A stretch of DNA of 7,810 nt from JBCCFW01 sp039029535 (lineage in GTDB: Bacteria; Acidobacteriota; JBCCFW01): NCBI GenBank assembly GCA_039029535.1, contig JBCCFW010000258.1:1-7810 (forward strand), in the 5' to 3' direction. A program made the translations under genes and the position numbers. Below, piece by piece: positions 5,581 through 7,810 of the stretch (position 1 is the stretch's first letter; each line of letters begins with the position of its first letter). The notes under the pieces are model-generated. The model was not told the DNA's origin. It worked only from the letters and a program-made list of their open reading frames with translations, and did not search any database.

Positions 5581-6599
5581 GCAGCTCGAGAACGTCCCGT
5601 CGCGTCGCCGTCATCGGCAGCGGTCTCGCCGGCCTGACCTGCGCCCACGAGCTGCAGGAGGCCGGACTCGCCGTGACCGTGCTCGACAAGGGACGCGGCG
5701 CCGGTGGGCGCGCGTCGACGCGACGTGCCGAGATCGACGGACAACGCGCCAGCTTCGATCATGGCGCGCAGTACTTCACCGCTCGTGACCCCGTCTTCGC
5801 CTCGCTCGTCGCGGAGTGGCGTGAAGCCAGCGTGGTCGCCCGCTGGACACCTCGCCTGACGACCTTCGGCGACTCCACACGCGCCGCCGATCCCGACGCG
5901 GGCGCGACCGAGCGCTGGGTGGGCACGCCGGGCATGAGCTCCCTGCTCGCCCATCTCGAACAGGGCCTCGATGTCCGGCGTCCCGTGCGAGCGGAGCGTC
6001 TCGAGCGACGGGACGACGGCTGGTGGCTTCAAGACACTGAGGGTGCCGCGTCCGGTCCCTTCGACGAGGTCGTCGTGGCGGTGCCGGCGAGTCAGGCGGC
6101 CGAGCTCCTCGCCCCGGCGCCGGAGCTGGCGCGCGCCGCTCGGGACGTCGCGATGCCTCCCTGCTGGGCGGTGCTCGTCGCCTGGGAGGAGCGGCTCGAC
6201 GTCCCCTTCGACGCGGCCTTCGTGAACGACGCGCCGCTGGCCTGGCTCGCTCGTGACTCGAGCAAGCCCGGTCGCCCGGACGGTGAGCGCTGGGTGCTGC
6301 ACGGCGCGGCTGAGTGGAGCCGAGAGCACTTCGACGACGAGCCGTCGGCGGTCATCGACGCCTTGCTGTCCGCTGCTGCGGAGACGACCGGTTGGGAGGC
6401 AGCGTCGCCGTCGTTCGCCGCCGCTCACCGCTGGGCCTTCGCCCGCGTGGACGGGCGTGCGGACGATGCGTGTCTCCACGACGCGGAGCTCGGGATCGGA
6501 GCCTGTGGCGACTGGTGCGTCGGCGGACGGATGGAAGGCGCCTGGCTCTCGGGGCGGGCCTTGGCGGCGCGTCTTCTCGGACGCTCGCGCGACGCGTGA
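5577..6599 (+). CDS. Renalase-type FAD-dependent oxidoreductase (amine oxidase superfamily)
   Basis: This 340-residue flavoprotein matches bacterial renalases in length and motifs. The FAD dinucleotide-binding turn is GSGLAG (14-19). Next come the family signature DKGRGAGGRASTRR (37-50) and FDHGAQYFTARD (60-71). The C-terminal flavin-contacting segment is CGDWCVGGRMEGAWLSG (310-326). Studied human and Pseudomonas renalases oxidise 2- and 6-dihydro-NAD(P), misreduced forms of NAD(P)H, passing electrons to O2 and restoring NAD(P)+. The same reaction is likely here, though substrate specificity cannot be read directly. It is cytosolic, with no signal peptide or membrane segment. The start is GTG in a 4-bp GTGA overlap with the upstream membrane gene, making it the last gene of the three-gene operon. 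A generic NAD(P)/FAD amine oxidase is the only serious alternative. Confidence 0.87.
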   Translation: MSSSRTSRRVAVIGSGLAGLTCAHELQEAGLAVTVLDKGRGAGGRASTRRAEIDGQRASFDHGAQYFTARDPVFASLVAEWREASVVARWTPRLTTFGDSTRAADPDAGATERWVGTPGMSSLLAHLEQGLDVRRPVRAERLERRDDGWWLQDTEGAASGPFDEVVVAVPASQAAELLAPAPELARAARDVAMPPCWAVLVAWEERLDVPFDAAFVNDAPLAWLARDSSKPGRPDGERWVLHGAAEWSREHFDDEPSAVIDALLSAAAETTGWEAASPSFAAAHRWAFARVDGRADDACLHDAELGIGACGDWCVGGRMEGAWLSGRALAARLLGRSRDA

Positions 6600-6611
6600 A
6601 CCCTCGATTCG

Positions 6612-6639
6612 TTGCGTCGTAGCAGCGGTCTGATAGCGT
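6612..6639 (+). promoter_or_regulatory. Weak candidate promoter before the TraB/TIKI-type gene
   Basis: TTGCGT at 6612-6617 and TAGCGT at 6634-6639 are 16 bases apart, in the 107-bp spacer between the renalase stop and the next GTG. Each matches the sigma-70 consensus at about half its positions, which is usual for high-GC genomes but also frequent by chance. The TGATAG stretch is one of the few AT-leaning spots in the spacer. Confidence 0.22.
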
Positions 6640-6706
6640 CTCGACGACGTCAGTCTCTCGAGCGTGCAGCCCGCGACGTTCCCGTCCTGCGTCACCGGAG
6701 CCCGGC

Positions 6707-7810
6707 GTGAAGCTCTTGGTCAGCCTGCTCAACGCCCTCCTGGTCGTGTTCGTCCTCGACGGTGTCCTCGGGCTCGTCGACGAGACCATCGGGCTGATGG
6801 CGGGTCGTCATCCGCTCTTCTTGTTCCGCGCCGCGACCACCGTGTTCCTCACGCTCGGCGCTCCCCTGGCCTGGCTGGCCCTCTTCCTCTCGCCGAAGGT
6901 GCCCAAGACCGTCCACGGCACCATCGCCCTCTTCATGCTCTGGCGACTCTTCGGCGCCCTGCCGCTGCCGCTGTTCACCGGCCTCGACCGGCTCGGGCTC
7001 TCGGTCGCGATCCTTCAGCTCGTGGTCGGCGTCTTCGTCGTGCTGCGCTCGCGTCAGGCCGACGATGCCCGTCCCTGGCTCCTCTCGCCCGGCACCCTCA
7101 CCACCCCGCCGGTCTTCACCTGGCGAAACGCCCTGCTCATGACGGCAGCGACCTTCGTCGTCCTGCCCGTCGCGCTGCTCCTCCACCTCTTCTGGAGCGC
7201 GGACCTCACGCTGACCAAGTCGACGGCGGGCTTCGCCAGCCTCAGCCGTTCCGGGCTCGAGGTCACCCACCGAACCTACGCGCGTGACGACAAGACCGTC
7301 GACCTCATCGGGATGGTTCACGTGGGCGATCAGGAGATCTACGAGACCCTGTTCGCCGACATCTCGCCCGACGAGCGGACCCTGCTCCTTGCCGAAGGCG
7401 TGCAGGACACCGAGGGTCACCTGGGTGACGGCTCGATCTACGGACGCTTCGCCGGTCGGCTCGGCCTCTCCGCGCAGGGGCCGATGAGCGAGCTGACGTC
7501 CATCGAGGTCCGCAACGCCGACCTGGACGTCCGGGAGTTCGCTCCCGAGACCCTCGCCCTTCTGGATCGCGTGTTCGCCGTCTACCGGGCCGAGGATCCC
7601 CTCCCTCCGCTGCTCGAGTACTTCCAGCACGTGCAGGAGCAGGACGATCCCGAGGCGCTCATGCGTCAGGTCCTCGCCGACGTCCTCACCCTCCGCAACG
7701 AGCACCTGGTGGAGAAGGTGGGCGGGGCCCGCGTCGACCACGACCGGCACGGCATCCCCAGGGGCGCCGACCACCGGACGGACCAAGAGGCGGAGCTCCT
7801 CGCCCCCGGC
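6707..7810 (+). CDS. Polytopic membrane protein with C-terminal TraB/TIKI-type domain (partial, 3' end missing)
   Basis: The frame is open from a GTG at 6707 to the last base, giving 368 residues without a stop. GGAG lies six bases before the GTG. About five membrane helices are visible (residues ~4-24, 41-61, 69-90, 96-114, 141-163). A soluble domain of TraB/PrgY/GumN/TIKI type follows. Its signs are VDLIGMVHVGD (198-208, first GxxH: G202, H205), LLAEGVQD (227-234, E230 a likely active-site Glu), RNADLDVREF (269-278), LRNEHLVEKVGG (329-340) and a second GxxH at GADH (353-356). Superfamily members include the animal Wnt-cleaving metalloprotease TIKI and enterococcal TraB/PrgY pheromone-shutdown proteins. 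Most bacterial members are uncharacterised. Here it would be anchored in the inner membrane; metal-dependent hydrolysis is an inference. In the last ~20 residues the Trp I expect before GADH is Arg, which may reflect divergence or poor sequence near a contig end. Confidence 0.82.
   Translation, partial: MKLLVSLLNALLVVFVLDGVLGLVDETIGLMAGRHPLFLFRAATTVFLTLGAPLAWLALFLSPKVPKTVHGTIALFMLWRLFGALPLPLFTGLDRLGLSVAILQLVVGVFVVLRSRQADDARPWLLSPGTLTTPPVFTWRNALLMTAATFVVLPVALLLHLFWSADLTLTKSTAGFASLSRSGLEVTHRTYARDDKTVDLIGMVHVGDQEIYETLFADISPDERTLLLAEGVQDTEGHLGDGSIYGRFAGRLGLSAQGPMSELTSIEVRNADLDVREFAPETLALLDRVFAVYRAEDPLPPLLEYFQHVQEQDDPEALMRQVLADVLTLRNEHLVEKVGGARVDHDRHGIPRGADHRTDQEAELLAPG

Noticed and set aside
6692..7786. 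364-aa minus-strand frame and 207-aa plus-strand frame (6664-7287) over the TraB/TIKI-type gene
   Set aside because: The frame from 6707 has helices, GxxH motifs and a ribosome site. The others are charged or Arg/Pro-rich shadows.
1..7810. Search by eye for tRNA, rRNA, CRISPR repeats, bacterial insertion sequences or riboswitches
   Set aside because: No cloverleaf, spaced direct repeats, terminal inverted repeats with transposase, or known riboswitch cores were seen.

Overview
The window is almost entirely high-GC bacterial DNA. Its first ~200 bases look foreign. By hand count bases 1-200 are 44% G+C and bases 201-300 are 71%. Codon use (CTC, GTC, CGC, GAC), frequent GTG starts, overlapping stop/start codons and short spacers are bacterial. 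The large secreted protein ends with a thrombospondin type 3 repeat block and a Cys-containing C-terminal domain. I associate that architecture with Acidobacteriota, Myxococcota and neighbouring candidate phyla from environmental genomes, but the phylum cannot be fixed from this window.

Layout. (1) 1-141 encodes a fragment of a Ty3/gypsy retrotransposon RNase H domain, a eukaryotic element, and 142-200 is unexplained low-GC sequence. This is most simply an assembly or cloning chimera at a contig edge. (2) 201-2759 (+) is an 852-aa secreted protein: signal peptide, beta-propeller-like region, about 14 calcium-binding TSP3 repeats and an FnIII-like C-terminal domain. (3) A strong 9-bp hairpin lies between this gene and the convergent small secreted protein gene (2890-3231, -). 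(4) A four-helix membrane protein gene (3410-3823, -) lies upstream of that gene on the same strand and is divergent from a stand-alone Imm22-type immunity protein gene (3910-4296, +). The divergent spacer carries an 18-bp near-palindrome. (5) 4415-6599 (+) is a tightly overlapping three-gene operon: an atypical short-chain dehydrogenase/reductase, a four-helix membrane protein with His/Cys/Asn-Trp motifs, and a renalase-type FAD oxidoreductase. A hairpin abuts the operon's first ribosome binding site. (6) 6707 to the window end (+) is the first 368 residues of a polytopic membrane protein with a TraB/TIKI-type domain, cut by the edge.

How the genes fit together. The best-supported unit is the SDR / membrane / renalase operon. 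Renalases oxidise aberrant NAD(P)H isomers, so a nicotinamide-cofactor repair or redox role is a reasonable inference, but the SDR lacks the usual catalytic Tyr and Asn. The Imm22 gene has no toxin gene beside it, so it may be an orphan immunity gene that protects against toxins of neighbouring cells. The other genes encode cell-surface or secreted proteins with no demonstrated link to each other. I see no tRNA, rRNA, CRISPR array or bacterial insertion sequence.
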